A DNA stretch of 64,000 nucleotides, from the NCBI GenBank assembly GCA_964634255.1, contig CAZWJC010000003.1, positions 20,694 through 84,693 on the forward strand, read 5' to 3'. Below, one piece after another: positions 9,382 through 18,046 of the stretch. This DNA is from MWDV01 sp964634255. Lineage in GTDB: Bacteria > Verrucomicrobiota > Verrucomicrobiia > Limisphaerales > MWDV01. The translations under genes and the position numbers were made by a program. The notes below the pieces were generated by a model. The model was not told where the DNA came from, searched no databases, and saw nothing but the letters and a program-made list of their open reading frames with translations. Numbering within the stretch: position 1 is the first letter of the stretch; each line of letters starts with the position of its first letter.

Positions 9382-9887
9382 GTCTCTTGCTTCAGGCCTT
9401 TCCTATGGTGTTCAGCATCCCAATTGTCAATTCGCTTCTGCGCGTAGCCGGCGATCACTGAATTTTCCGATGCAGCCAGCAAACGCAGTCTCACGAGCGC
9501 CTCGGCTGTCCCGATGTCCGCCAGAGCCCAAGTGCATTTGCGGGCCAAGCCAAAGAATTCATCGTAAGCCAGATACTCGTGGTTGACGAAGGAGGCTTGA
9601 TAGACGGCGTCAACCGCCCTCGGGTCTCTGAGCCGTTGGAGTCCGCCCACGATGTCCTCGTGGCTGTGGTGGTTCCGCAACCCAAGCAGTCCAATGAACG
9701 GTGGAACAAAGTCGCGACTCAGTCCGACTTGGAACGCAGCGAGCACGGCGGCGTCAATCTCGTCGCCTTTGCGAGATTCGAGTGCATGATTGAGATCAGC
9801 TAGAACCTTAACAGGTTCAAGCGGATGCTCGGGTCGTATTATCATGTCATCCGGTATCATTCGCTGCGGTTGCGTGTTGCAGCCCAC
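9378..9887 (-). CDS. Small HEAT-repeat-like protein
   Basis: 169 residues from GTG 9887, three bases after the aldo/keto reductase stop. In-frame ATGs at 9860 and 9845 are alternative starts. The protein is helical, and segments such as LGLRNHHSHEDIVGGLQRLR, DPRAVDAVYQASF and LADIGTAEALVRLRLLAAS have the alternating helix pattern and the G-x-x-x-A-x-x-x-L spacing of HEAT or PBS-lyase-like repeats, which serve protein binding. No catalytic residues stand out and there is no signal peptide. Its stop overlaps the DUF4291 start (ATGA), so the two products are made together and may interact. Immunity, adaptor or modification roles are all possible; none is supported directly. Confidence 0.75.
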   Translation of the reverse strand: MGCNTQPQRMIPDDMIIRPEHPLEPVKVLADLNHALESRKGDEIDAAVLAAFQVGLSRDFVPPFIGLLGLRNHHSHEDIVGGLQRLRDPRAVDAVYQASFVNHEYLAYDEFFGLARKCTWALADIGTAEALVRLRLLAASENSVIAGYAQKRIDNWDAEHHRKGLKQET

Positions 9888-9890
9888 GAG

Positions 9891-10898
9891 TCACATCTTC
9901 ACCGGTTCACCCAGCGCAATCACATCCTTGCGAATCCGCGCCAGGTCGGCGGTTTCCAGGTTCAGTTCACCCGCCTTCGCGTTCTCGGTGACTTGGGCGG
10001 GGTTGCGGCCGCCGGCGAGGACGTGCGTGACGCCGGGTTGGGCGGCGGTCCAGGCGAGGACGAGTTGCGAGAGGGTGCAGGCGTATTTGTCCGTGAGTTC
10101 CTTCCACGACGCGAGCAGGTCGAGCACGCGCCGTCGGTTCACGGGGACCAACCAGTCGTTCCACCAGGTGTTGCTGCGGAATTCGCCAGGCTGGAAGGCG
10201 CGGTCCATGCCGATCTTGCCGGTGAGCAGGCCTTGTTCAAGCGACATGTAGGTGAGCGTGGCGAGGTTGTGCGCCGCGCAATGCGGCAGGATGTCCGCCT
10301 CCGCCTCGCGATGCAGCATCGAGTAGCGGAACTGGTCGCTCACGATGTCGCCGCACCGGACATTCTCCTTCAACTCGTCGAGCGACACGTTACAGACACC
10401 GATGGCGCGAATTTTGCCCTGCTGCTTGAGCTTGAGCAGCGCGGCCATGGTCTCGGCGATGGGCGTGTGGTCCGGTGGCGCGCTGGGCCAGTGCGTCTGA
10501 TAAAGATCAATGCAGTCGGTGTCGAGCCGGCGCAGGCTGTTCTCGATCTCGATCTGAATCGTGTCGGGCCGGAGGCTGCGGTTCATTTTCTTGCCGTCGA
10601 AATCGGCGAAGAAGCTGCCGCGGGCGTCATCCCACCACAGGCCGCATTTGGTGGCGAGGATCGCTCGATCGCGCCGGCCTTTGAGCGCGCGGCCCACGAC
10701 GCGCTCGCTGCGTCCCCAGCCGTAGGCGGGCGCAGTGTCAATGAGGTTGATGCCGAGGTCGAGCGCCGCCTGGATGGTGCGCATCGATTCCGCGTCGTCG
10801 GTATCCTGTCCCCAGATTTGTCCGCCGCCGAGCACCCACGCGCCGAGGCCGACGATGGAGGCCGAGAGGCCCGAATTGCCGAGGGGTTTTTGTTTCAT
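9891..10898 (-). CDS. Aldo/keto reductase
   Basis: 335 residues, normal for the aldo/keto reductase superfamily, an NAD(P)H-dependent TIM barrel. The catalytic tetrad is complete: Asp54 and Tyr59 (NLIDTAPAYGWGRSE), Lys84 (LATKCG) and His136 (YQTHWPS). The N-terminus KPLGNSGLSASIVGLG is the standard beta-hairpin start. Toward the C-terminus VLAGGRNPAQVTENAKAGE fits the coenzyme-binding region. There is no signal peptide, so it is cytoplasmic. The start overlaps the stop of the upstream cytochrome gene as ATGA, so it is translated from the same message. Substrate unknown; sugar or aldehyde reduction is typical of the family. Confidence 0.93.
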   Translation of the reverse strand: MKQKPLGNSGLSASIVGLGAWVLGGGQIWGQDTDDAESMRTIQAALDLGINLIDTAPAYGWGRSERVVGRALKGRRDRAILATKCGLWWDDARGSFFADFDGKKMNRSLRPDTIQIEIENSLRRLDTDCIDLYQTHWPSAPPDHTPIAETMAALLKLKQQGKIRAIGVCNVSLDELKENVRCGDIVSDQFRYSMLHREAEADILPHCAAHNLATLTYMSLEQGLLTGKIGMDRAFQPGEFRSNTWWNDWLVPVNRRRVLDLLASWKELTDKYACTLSQLVLAWTAAQPGVTHVLAGGRNPAQVTENAKAGELNLETADLARIRKDVIALGEPVKM

Positions 10899-12790
10899 AG
10901 CGAAAGCAGATACTCGATCAAGTCGTTGAGCTGATCCGCAGTCAGGTGCGAGGTTTTACCGTGCTGGTCGTCCTTGTTGCCCGCAGTCAGCACGTCCCGG
11001 ATCGTCGCGGCTGAGCCGTCGTGCAGATAGGGCGCGGTGCGCCAGAGTTCCACCAGCGTCGGCGTGTCGAACGTGTCGGTCGGTTTGTCAAACCGGCCGA
11101 GCGTACCGACATCGTAGCTCTTCAGGTCGGTGAACAGCGGGCCCGGATGGCATTGCGCGCAGGCAGTTTCCTTGCTGCGGAAGACTTTCTCACCGCGTTT
11201 GCCGGCCGCCGAAAGCTTGCCTTTCTCCAAGTGCGGACTGGGCACGGGTTTGAGTGACTTGAGGTAGGCGTCCAGTGATTTCGCCACGTCCGGCGGCTGG
11301 ACGGTGAACAGGATGTGGCGGATGCCGGCGCGCACGGCGGCTTCGGCGCTTTCGCGCACGCCGATGCTCATGGAAGGCGGCGTTTGGAAGGCGAGTAGCA
11401 GGCTCTTGTTGTTCTTCGGATTGCCGATGCCGTCGTTGAGCAGGTCCCAGTTCAATGCGTCCACGCGGCCATCGCCCGGATGGCAGCTCGCGCAGCTTTG
11501 CCAGCCCTGGAAGCAGATGCGCGCGTCGTTGAAGTAGAACTCGCCCTGGCGCGCCGCGGTCATCTGCGGTTTCGGCCCGAGCGGGATGGACTGTGCCTTC
11601 GGATGTGTGCCATCCAGTTCAATCACGGTGAGCGTGTCGGAGAAGTAGTTGGCCACGTAGGCGTGCCGGCCAATGACCGCAACGGCGCGCGGACCGAGAT
11701 CACCTTCCGGCAGGCGACTACGTTCTCGCACGCCGACGAGAAACGATAGATCGTTCGGCACATCGGAAGGCACACGCGACGCCGCACTGCTATAGGGCAA
11801 AGCCGCCGTGCCGGCAGCCGGCGTTGCTGTCGCGACCTTGGCCAGCTTCTCGAGCAACGCCGGGAAATCTGTGACGCTGACTTCGTGAGTGCCTGCGATT
11901 GCCACGACCAGCGTTTTGCCGTCGGCGCTCCAGGCTGCGGCCCACGGATTCGCCGCGCCGCGGTCAATGGTGTCCAGCAGCACGGTGTTAAGCACCTGCA
12001 TCCGCGCGAGGTCAATGATCGTCTTGGCGTTGGTGTTCATCCAGCCGCGATCGAGTTGCGTGGTCGGCAGATGAAACCGCGAGAGGATGTGCGTGACGAC
12101 GGCATATTTGCCGTCCGGCGAGATACGGATATCATTCAGCGATCCGCTTCCATTTGGCAGCCACAGATCGTCCACGACCTGACCGAGGGCGGTGTCGATC
12201 ACGCTGACGACCGCAGTGACCGTGTCGACATCCGCGCGCCCGGTATGAAGATGATTGGCGACCAGCAATCGCTTCCCGTCCGGCGTGATGGCGGCGGCAA
12301 CCGGTTCGCGGCGGACGGGGATGCGACACAGTTCCTTCCTCGTGGCCAGGTCCAGCACGGCGATGTCGTCATCAAAGCGGTTGCAGACGAACAGCGTTTT
12401 GCCGTCTGGGGACATCACCGGCGACATCGCGGTGTGACCAGCGGGTAGTTTGGAGGTGACTTTGCCCTTGGTCGTGTCCACAACGCATACGTCACTCTCC
12501 GGCCCAGCGCAGGTGACAAAGAGCGTCTTGCCATCGGCAGACAGCGCCAGGCCAGTGGGCGACTCCGCCGTGGCGATGGACTTGGTGACCTTGCGCGTGG
12601 CGGTGTCGAACACCAGCACTCGGTCACCACTGGCGCAGGCGATGTAGAGCGTACTACCATCCGGCGCGGTCGCAAGCGCAGTGGGAGAAAGCCAGCCGCC
12701 GGTCGCGGCACTGGCGTGAGTTGCAAGGTGGAAGAGAAACAACAGAGCCGAGAGACCGGCTCCGATGCGAGGGCACGAGGACGCATTCAT
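10895..12790 (-). CDS. Secreted YVTN-propeller diheme cytochrome c
   Basis: The frame opens at 12994, but a signal peptide (GLSALLFLFHLATHASA) begins from the ATG at 12790, giving about 631 residues. The N-terminal 400 residues form a YVTN/YncE-type beta-propeller with repeats such as APDGSTLYIACASGDRVLVF, SADGKTLFVTCAG, SPDGKTLFVCNRFDD and TPDGKRLLVANH. The C-terminal part carries two c-heme sites, CASCH near residue 433 and CAQCH near 544, in the arrangement of diheme cytochromes of the peroxidase/MauG-like type found fused to propellers. It should act in the periplasm in electron transfer or oxidation of an unknown substrate. First gene of the 2805-12790 minus-strand run; ATGA overlap with the aldo/keto reductase. 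Confidence 0.88.
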   Translation of the reverse strand: MNASSCPRIGAGLSALLFLFHLATHASAATGGWLSPTALATAPDGSTLYIACASGDRVLVFDTATRKVTKSIATAESPTGLALSADGKTLFVTCAGPESDVCVVDTTKGKVTSKLPAGHTAMSPVMSPDGKTLFVCNRFDDDIAVLDLATRKELCRIPVRREPVAAAITPDGKRLLVANHLHTGRADVDTVTAVVSVIDTALGQVVDDLWLPNGSGSLNDIRISPDGKYAVVTHILSRFHLPTTQLDRGWMNTNAKTIIDLARMQVLNTVLLDTIDRGAANPWAAAWSADGKTLVVAIAGTHEVSVTDFPALLEKLAKVATATPAAGTAALPYSSAASRVPSDVPNDLSFLVGVRERSRLPEGDLGPRAVAVIGRHAYVANYFSDTLTVIELDGTHPKAQSIPLGPKPQMTAARQGEFYFNDARICFQGWQSCASCHPGDGRVDALNWDLLNDGIGNPKNNKSLLLAFQTPPSMSIGVRESAEAAVRAGIRHILFTVQPPDVAKSLDAYLKSLKPVPSPHLEKGKLSAAGKRGEKVFRSKETACAQCHPGPLFTDLKSYDVGTLGRFDKPTDTFDTPTLVELWRTAPYLHDGSAATIRDVLTAGNKDDQHGKTSHLTADQLNDLIEYLLSL

Positions 12791-13023
12791 GTTCGGATCT
12801 ACGCGCTTAGACACGACACACCCAAGCTCCTGCACCACGCACGCCGGGTCGCGGCCAGTCCAAGCTTGAGAGGATTGTCCCAGTTCCAACGCCGCGCGCC
12901 AAGCCGCAACGTGTGGATTCCCTGATCCACCTGGGAGAAAACCCGCATCTCTCCTCAACCTCGCCGAAGAGGATGGAGCCAGGGAGTTCGCCAACCAAAC
13001 TCCCCGGCGTTGAAGCTGCCGTC

Positions 13024-13689
13024 TTACTTCTTCTCGACCTTCGCCGGGGTAAGCGTTGCGACGATCGTGTTCAGTTCGGCGATGACTTTGTCCAGCGTCT
13101 GCTCGACCCCCTGCCCTTCCGTCTTGGTCTTGCCGATCAGATCCTTGGCGGCATCGATACCCCCAATCGTCAGGTCGTTGCTGAGGTACTTTTGCAGGTC
13201 TTTGGAGTCCGCAAGCCAGGCGTTGAACTGGTCACGGGCCGGTTCCATCAAAGTCTTGATGCTGCCGAAGGTGGCCTGGAGCTTGGCCTTGCGTTCCTCG
13301 GCCAGCTTCCGAATCTCAGGATTGCTCACAGTTGCCAACTCTTTCTCCCAATCTTTGAAGTAGGAGTTCCCCTTGGCCTTCATGTCCTCGGCGCGCTTCT
13401 TGGCCTTCTTCGCAGCCTCGTCCACGCGCGGCACTGCCTTGTCGTAATCCTTGAATGCCTTGCGCGGGTCGGTGGCGGCCGTGGTGACGACCTTGTCCAA
13501 TCCTGCAAGAGTGGCCTCCACCTCCTTCTTCACATTCACGATCTCGTCACGAAACTCGGCGATGCTCGCTCCGGTCTTGTCGGCCAACTTGTAGCCGGCG
13601 GCCGAGGCTGAGGGAGCGCAAAAGAATTGTGTCGCGGCCAAAGTGAGCGCGAGACAGGTGAGGGTGCGAACGGTTTGATTTCGCTTCAT
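13024..13689 (-). CDS. DUF2959-like exported coiled-coil protein
   Basis: 221 residues with a signal peptide (LTCLALTLAATQFFCAPSASA). The mature protein is almost all charged helix (Lys/Glu/Ala-rich), with predicted coiled coil over residues 40-150. The layout, with FKDYDKAVPRVDEAAKKAKK followed by FKDWEKELATVSNPEIRK and later YLSNDLTIGGI, matches the DUF2959 family, whose function is unknown. It stands alone: the upstream neighbour on the same strand ends 558 bp away and the downstream cytochrome gene begins 233 bp away. Periplasmic helical proteins of this sort are often envelope or stress proteins, but that is inference. Confidence 0.8.
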   Translation of the reverse strand: MKRNQTVRTLTCLALTLAATQFFCAPSASAAGYKLADKTGASIAEFRDEIVNVKKEVEATLAGLDKVVTTAATDPRKAFKDYDKAVPRVDEAAKKAKKRAEDMKAKGNSYFKDWEKELATVSNPEIRKLAEERKAKLQATFGSIKTLMEPARDQFNAWLADSKDLQKYLSNDLTIGGIDAAKDLIGKTKTEGQGVEQTLDKVIAELNTIVATLTPAKVEKK

Positions 13690-14247
13690 AGTAACGTTTG
13701 TTTTGTGTTGTTGTGTTTGCTAGTTGAAATTGCGCTGTCCATCCGTCGCTTCTGGACTTGCTGAGCGACCATGGCCCAAGCCGATCCCGCTGCCGCTAGC
13801 CTGCGCTGATCTGCGCTTGCGGGAACCCGGCCCGGACCCGGCAAACAGATACGGAGTTGGTCTCCCGCTGTCGAGCTTGGTTTTCCGAGGTGGGCGCGAA
13901 AGGAAGTGGCGGTCAGGAGGAGCGCGCCCTATCCCCGGGCGCAGGGGCAATACCTTCCAATCCCGGTGGGACCTGCACCCCAGTGGGTGGCTTCCCCGCG
14001 CTGCGGACAGGGACGGTCCGCGGTCCGATGCCTCGACTGCGTGGGAATTTCGTTCGCCGTGACCGCCATTTTCTTTCACCCTTTCCAGCGCGGACGCACT
14101 CCGCGACGGGAAACCGTCTTGCCAAGGGGGCTTCACATCGCGTACCTCGACAGCACACCCAAGCGTTGGGCGCGAAGCTGCGCAGCGGGCGGTTTGGGAG
14201 GATCGGATTGCGGACGGGCTCATGCCCTGTTGTCCGCCGGGCAGCGG
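13690..14247. other. 558-bp stretch without a convincing gene
   Basis: Frames of up to about 165 codons exist here on the minus strand, but they are Arg/Pro/Ser-rich with no recognisable protein features and no plausible start context. The stretch is instead rich in base-paired structure: a long imperfect inverted repeat (13898-13915 with 14060-14077) and local hairpins including 14105-14118, GACGG-GAAA-CCGTC. It separates the end of the lipid gene run from the DUF2959-like gene. Confidence 0.7.
13898..14077. repeat. Structured element: nested hairpins within an 18-bp inverted repeat
   Basis: The outer arms 13898-13915 (GAAAGGAAGTGGCGGTCA) and 14060-14077 pair at 16 of 18 positions across a 144-base spacer. 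Inside are at least two perfect hairpins: GCGCCC/GGGCGC (13924-13929 with 13937-13942) and GCGGAC/GTCCGC (14003-14008 with 14016-14021). It could be a palindromic, MITE-like repeat or a structured RNA. No strand can be assigned from sequence alone. Confidence 0.6.
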
Positions 14248-15468
14248 TCACTTGCGGGCCGACAGCTTCCAACGCCGGTGCATCCAAATCCACTGTTCCG
14301 GATGCCGCAACAGCATGCGCTCCAGAACCGCGTTGTAGGCGCGCGTATTGCGCCGGATGGCCTCGCCCGCATTCTCGCACTCGATAAGCGGCAACGGTTC
14401 TTCAAAGCGAATGACGTGGGTTCCGTCTGGCTCCCGCCAACTCGACGCCGGCACGACCGGCGCCCCGCTCTCCATCGCCAGAATCGCGAGGCTCTTGAAG
14501 GTGCCCGCCGGATGGCCGAAGAAGTCCACTTCCACCCCGTCCCGCGCGCTGGCGTGCTGATCCAGCACATAGACCACGACGCCACCTTGGCTGAGGATAT
14601 CAAAGATGGCTTCCAGCGACCCGCGCTTCGTCAGCGTGCCAAAACCGGCCCGGCGAAACCGCCACGTGACGAGGCTGTTCAGCAACTGCGGCTTGAGGGG
14701 GCGACGCACGAAGTGAAACTTGCCTTGGTACTGGGGAAACTGCGTGATGCCGGCCACCGTGGAGACCTCGAAATTACCAAAGTGCCCCGTGAGCAGGAAC
14801 ATCCCCTTTCCCTGCGCATGGGCGCGGAGCGGTGCTTCCATGTTCTCCACTCGGATCCATGCTTTGCGCCGTTGCGCCGACATCAGGGGCAGCCGCACCA
14901 GCTCAATCAGAAATCGCGCGTAATGACCGTAGTAGGCTTGGGCGAGCCGACGGATCTCACCTTCCGGCAGCACATCCCCAAAAACCCGCCGAAGATTCTC
15001 CAAGACCACCCCCCGCCGGTAAGGCAAGAGGTGGTAAAGCCAATTGCCGAACCACGGAACGACCGTCTCGCGTGGATCCGCCCACACCATTGCCGTGGCC
15101 ACGGTTTCTGTGTGCGTCAGGGAAACCCGCAGCCCCGCAATGCGATGGCGATCCAGCACTGCCTGGGCAGCAGGGCTGACCCGTATCTGCGGTTCACCAA
15201 AAGCTTCCCTGCCGACGCTGAAATCACTTAGTTGGATCACCCCGAGCGCCGTCTCCCGTGGGAAAAGTTTCAGGCAGGCTTCCTTGGCCGCAAAACGCGC
15301 CGCGAGACTTGCGATGCGTCCAGCACCATCACCCGCGTCCGCCAGTTCAGTCGGGGTAAACAGATCAGCGAGTTCCACCGGGTTGCGGTCTCGCAGCAGG
15401 CTCTCCATGCGGGCCATCTCGACCGTGTCCAGACCGCAACGACACGTTCGCGGTGGAACGGCGTTCAT
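14248..15468 (-). CDS. Fusion of AcpS-type phosphopantetheinyl transferase and LpxL-like acyltransferase
   Basis: 406 residues from the ATG at 15468, which overlaps the upstream ketosynthase stop as ATGA; the frame extends further but into that gene. Residues 1-125 look like a holo-ACP synthase: CGLDTVEMARME with Asp14 and ARFAAKEACLK with Glu63 and Lys62, the Mg2+/CoA residues of the AcpS fold. Residues 135-406 are an LpxL/HtrB-like acyltransferase with the HX4E motif at His229-Glu234 (GHFGNFEV) and later VVYVLDQHASARDGVEVDFFG and APVVPASSW. One polypeptide could therefore activate the carrier protein and hand a finished acyl chain to an acceptor at the membrane. Both parts keep their key residues. 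Last gene of the lipid run. Confidence 0.87.
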   Translation of the reverse strand: MNAVPPRTCRCGLDTVEMARMESLLRDRNPVELADLFTPTELADAGDGAGRIASLAARFAAKEACLKLFPRETALGVIQLSDFSVGREAFGEPQIRVSPAAQAVLDRHRIAGLRVSLTHTETVATAMVWADPRETVVPWFGNWLYHLLPYRRGVVLENLRRVFGDVLPEGEIRRLAQAYYGHYARFLIELVRLPLMSAQRRKAWIRVENMEAPLRAHAQGKGMFLLTGHFGNFEVSTVAGITQFPQYQGKFHFVRRPLKPQLLNSLVTWRFRRAGFGTLTKRGSLEAIFDILSQGGVVVYVLDQHASARDGVEVDFFGHPAGTFKSLAILAMESGAPVVPASSWREPDGTHVIRFEEPLPLIECENAGEAIRRNTRAYNAVLERMLLRHPEQWIWMHRRWKLSARK

Positions 15469-16754
15469 GTACGGGGGCCGCCCGCTCGTACCAGCAAGGC
15501 CACATTCATGCCCCCGAAACCACGGGAGCAGATCAGGGCCAGGTTGCTGCGCGGGCGCTGTGACTGAGCTGATACTGACAGCGGCGACAAAGCCGGATCC
15601 AGTTCGTTCAGCGTGGCAATGCCCGGCACCACACCCTCCTGCAGCGCCTTCAACGCCAGCACCAAGTCCAGAGTTGCGGAAGCTGTGATCGTGTGGCCGG
15701 TGGCCCATTTGAACGAGGTGATGGGTGGCTGCGCCGCGCCAAACACCCGCCGCAGAGCAGCGGCTTCGGAAGCGTCCGAAGCCCGGGTGCCGTTGCCATG
15801 CGCCACCACCATACCTACATCGCTCGCGGCCACGCCTGCTTGCTGCAAGGCAAGTTCAATGGCGCGTGCCAAGCCGTCACCGTTGGGGAGGACTTCAAGA
15901 ATGCCAGTCGCCTCGGTCACGCTGCCGGTCCCGAGCAACTCGCCCAACACAGCAGCATCGCGAGCCTCCACACTCGCTGCCGTTTCCAACAGCACAGCCC
16001 CAGCGCCCTCACCAAAAACGGTGCCGGCGCGAGCTCGGTCGAAGGGGCGCAGCGCATCTGGGGCGAGAAGACCAAGATTGTGGAAATGCAGGACCGTTTC
16101 CGGTTCAATGGGAGAATCGTGGCCAACGGCCACGGCGCGATCCGCTTCATCCGCCCGCAGGACAGCTGCGGCCTCTGCCACCGCCATGCCGCCCCCGACG
16201 CCGTGATTGGTGATGCAGCCATTGGTGCCGCGGAATCCGTGACGAATGCCGACATGGCACACCACGTTGTTAGGTAACTGCCGCAACAGCCACATGGGAT
16301 CCACCGTCGTGTCCAGGTCCCGGCCAAATGCCGAATGATCTTCCGCCGCCTGAGTGAGCAGCGGGAAGAACTCGTAGCTGCTGCGAAAGGTTCCGCCTCC
16401 AGCACCCGCAAACACCGCGCTGCGTTCACTGTAATAAGTCGCCGCCGACGGCTCGAGGGCATCGCGGTGCGCAAGCACGCCTGAACGTCCAATCGCCTCT
16501 CCGGCGGCGTACAGCCCAAACACATCCGTCCGGGAAATCATCTTCAGAAGCCGCCGATCCTCAATCAGGGTCCGGTGCTCTTTGCCGGAGACTTCGGCCG
16601 CCACCCCCACCGGCCATCGTTCGGCGTCCCACTGAGTGATCGGACCGACGGCCGACTCACCACTGAGGATGCGCTCCCAGATGGATTCCACGTTTCGTCC
16701 CGCGCCGCAGACGGCGCCGGCGCCCGTGATCATGATGCGGGGCGAGGCGCTCAT
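15465..16754 (-). CDS. Beta-ketoacyl-ACP synthase, divergent (second ketosynthase)
   Basis: 429 residues, full length for a KAS I/II-type enzyme. Overall fold markers are present (RIMITGAGAVCGAGRNVESIW at the N-terminus, FGEGAGAVLLE in the middle, SRGFGGMNVALLV at the end). The catalytic Cys-His-His-Lys set is kept: Cys180, His319, Lys349 and His354, with normal Lys-His spacing. The surroundings are unusual: the nucleophile sits in GTNGCITNHG rather than the common TACAxG, and the first His in HGNGT rather than HGTGT. It is thus not a simple Cys-less chain-length factor, but may have shifted specificity or pair with the neighbouring ketosynthase. Stop/start overlaps (ATGA) link it to both neighbours. 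Confidence 0.9.
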   Translation of the reverse strand: MSASPRIMITGAGAVCGAGRNVESIWERILSGESAVGPITQWDAERWPVGVAAEVSGKEHRTLIEDRRLLKMISRTDVFGLYAAGEAIGRSGVLAHRDALEPSAATYYSERSAVFAGAGGGTFRSSYEFFPLLTQAAEDHSAFGRDLDTTVDPMWLLRQLPNNVVCHVGIRHGFRGTNGCITNHGVGGGMAVAEAAAVLRADEADRAVAVGHDSPIEPETVLHFHNLGLLAPDALRPFDRARAGTVFGEGAGAVLLETAASVEARDAAVLGELLGTGSVTEATGILEVLPNGDGLARAIELALQQAGVAASDVGMVVAHGNGTRASDASEAAALRRVFGAAQPPITSFKWATGHTITASATLDLVLALKALQEGVVPGIATLNELDPALSPLSVSAQSQRPRSNLALICSRGFGGMNVALLVRAGGPRT

Positions 16755-18046
16755 ACGACAACCTCCTCAGGATTGCGGAACGCCAGGCAACTGTTCGAGC
16801 CGCCGAATCCGAGCGAGTTCGACAGGGCCGCGCGAATCCGGAGCGGCCGCGATTGGTCGCGCACGAGCGCGACCTCACACGCGGGATCGGGTTTCACCAG
16901 ATTGGCATTCACAGGTGCAATGCCGTCGCGAATGGCGAGGGCACAAACCCCCGCTTCAACGGCACCGGCCGCGGCAATCAGATGTCCCATGCAACTCTTG
17001 GTGGAACTGACGGCCACCCGGTCAACCTGGTCGCCGAGAACCGCCCGCAAGGCCGCGCATTCGCTTCGATCGTTCATCAAGGTGGAAGTGCCGTGGGCGT
17101 TTACGTAATCCAAATCGTGCGATGTCAGACCCGCATCCTCCATCGCCCGCTGCATGGCTTGAATGGGGCCGTCCCCTGACGGGTGGGAATCGGTAATGCG
17201 ATACCCGCTAAGCGAATTGCCGTCTCCCGCCAGCTCAGCGTAGATCCGGGCACCCCGCGCCTTCGCCGCCTTCCATTCCTCAAGCACCAGGAAGCCCGCG
17301 CCTTCTCCCAACACGAAGCCGTTGCGCGTGGCATCAAACGGACGGCTGGCCCGTGCCGGATTCTCGTTATCCGTCGAAAGAGCGCCCAGCAGGCAAAACG
17401 CCGAGAGTCCGATAGGATTGAGCATGGAGTCGTATCCGCCCGCCAACATGAAATCAACCTGCCCTCGTCGCATGGCCTTGAGCGCGGTGCCCACCGCCTG
17501 ACCGCCCGAAGCGCACGCGGTGTGGACCGCCGTGGCATACCCACGAATGCCGAAATGCCGGGTCAAGAGCGCCAAGCCCGCGTTGGTTTGGCTGCGGCAG
17601 AAGCCCACCGGATCCGCCGGGAACTCGCTGGCCAGCAGCCCATCCGGATTAAACTCTCCGTCTTTTCCACAGAAGGCATGCACCGTCTGCAGTTCGCTGA
17701 AGGTGACACCCATCATGCCCGCGCCCGCGCAGCACCCCCAGCGTTCGGCGGTCGCCGCGGTGGGCCGCAAGCCCGCATCACGGAGCGCTTCCTCGGCTGC
17801 CGCCAGTGCAAACCCATGGGTGCGCGAGGCAAACTTGAGCAACCGGCGGTCATGGATTACACGGCTTACATCGAAGTCCTTGACCTCCGACCCAATCTGC
17901 GTAGGAAACCCTTGAGCATCGAAGCCCCGAATCCGTTCCACCCCACTGCGGCCGGCCAGCAAACTCCGCCAGGTCGTGGGGGCGTCAAGCCCGACCGGGG
18001 TTACCATCCCCACGCCCGTAATCGCAATCCGACGACGTTCTTTCAT
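16751..18046 (-). CDS. FabF-like beta-ketoacyl-ACP synthase (first ketosynthase)
   Basis: 431 residues from the ATG at 18046, chosen because it opens with the family N-terminus (RRIAITGVGMVTPVG) and overlaps the dehydratase stop as ATGA. The active site is canonical: Cys178 in HTACASGGQ, His318 in NAHGTSTLMND, Lys350 and His355 in SSTKSCMGHLIAAAGAVEA. It should condense malonyl-ACP with an acyl primer to extend the chain. It sits between the dehydratase and the second ketosynthase. A head-to-tail KS pair of this kind often acts as a heterodimer in specialised pathways, which is an inference here. Confidence 0.95.
   Translation of the reverse strand: MKERRRIAITGVGMVTPVGLDAPTTWRSLLAGRSGVERIRGFDAQGFPTQIGSEVKDFDVSRVIHDRRLLKFASRTHGFALAAAEEALRDAGLRPTAATAERWGCCAGAGMMGVTFSELQTVHAFCGKDGEFNPDGLLASEFPADPVGFCRSQTNAGLALLTRHFGIRGYATAVHTACASGGQAVGTALKAMRRGQVDFMLAGGYDSMLNPIGLSAFCLLGALSTDNENPARASRPFDATRNGFVLGEGAGFLVLEEWKAAKARGARIYAELAGDGNSLSGYRITDSHPSGDGPIQAMQRAMEDAGLTSHDLDYVNAHGTSTLMNDRSECAALRAVLGDQVDRVAVSSTKSCMGHLIAAAGAVEAGVCALAIRDGIAPVNANLVKPDPACEVALVRDQSRPLRIRAALSNSLGFGGSNSCLAFRNPEEVVV

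Noticed and set aside
9825..10934. 369-codon open frame on the plus strand
   Set aside because: Antisense to the aldo/keto reductase, which has its full catalytic tetrad; the frame is low-complexity Arg/Ala/Val-rich and typical of GC-rich shadow frames.
13906..15231. 441-codon open frame on the plus strand
   Set aside because: Antisense to the PPTase-acyltransferase fusion and running into the structured intergenic part; no recognisable protein features.
15465..16754. Second ketosynthase as an inactive chain-length factor
   Set aside because: The nucleophile Cys180 and both histidines are present, so loss of activity cannot be assumed.
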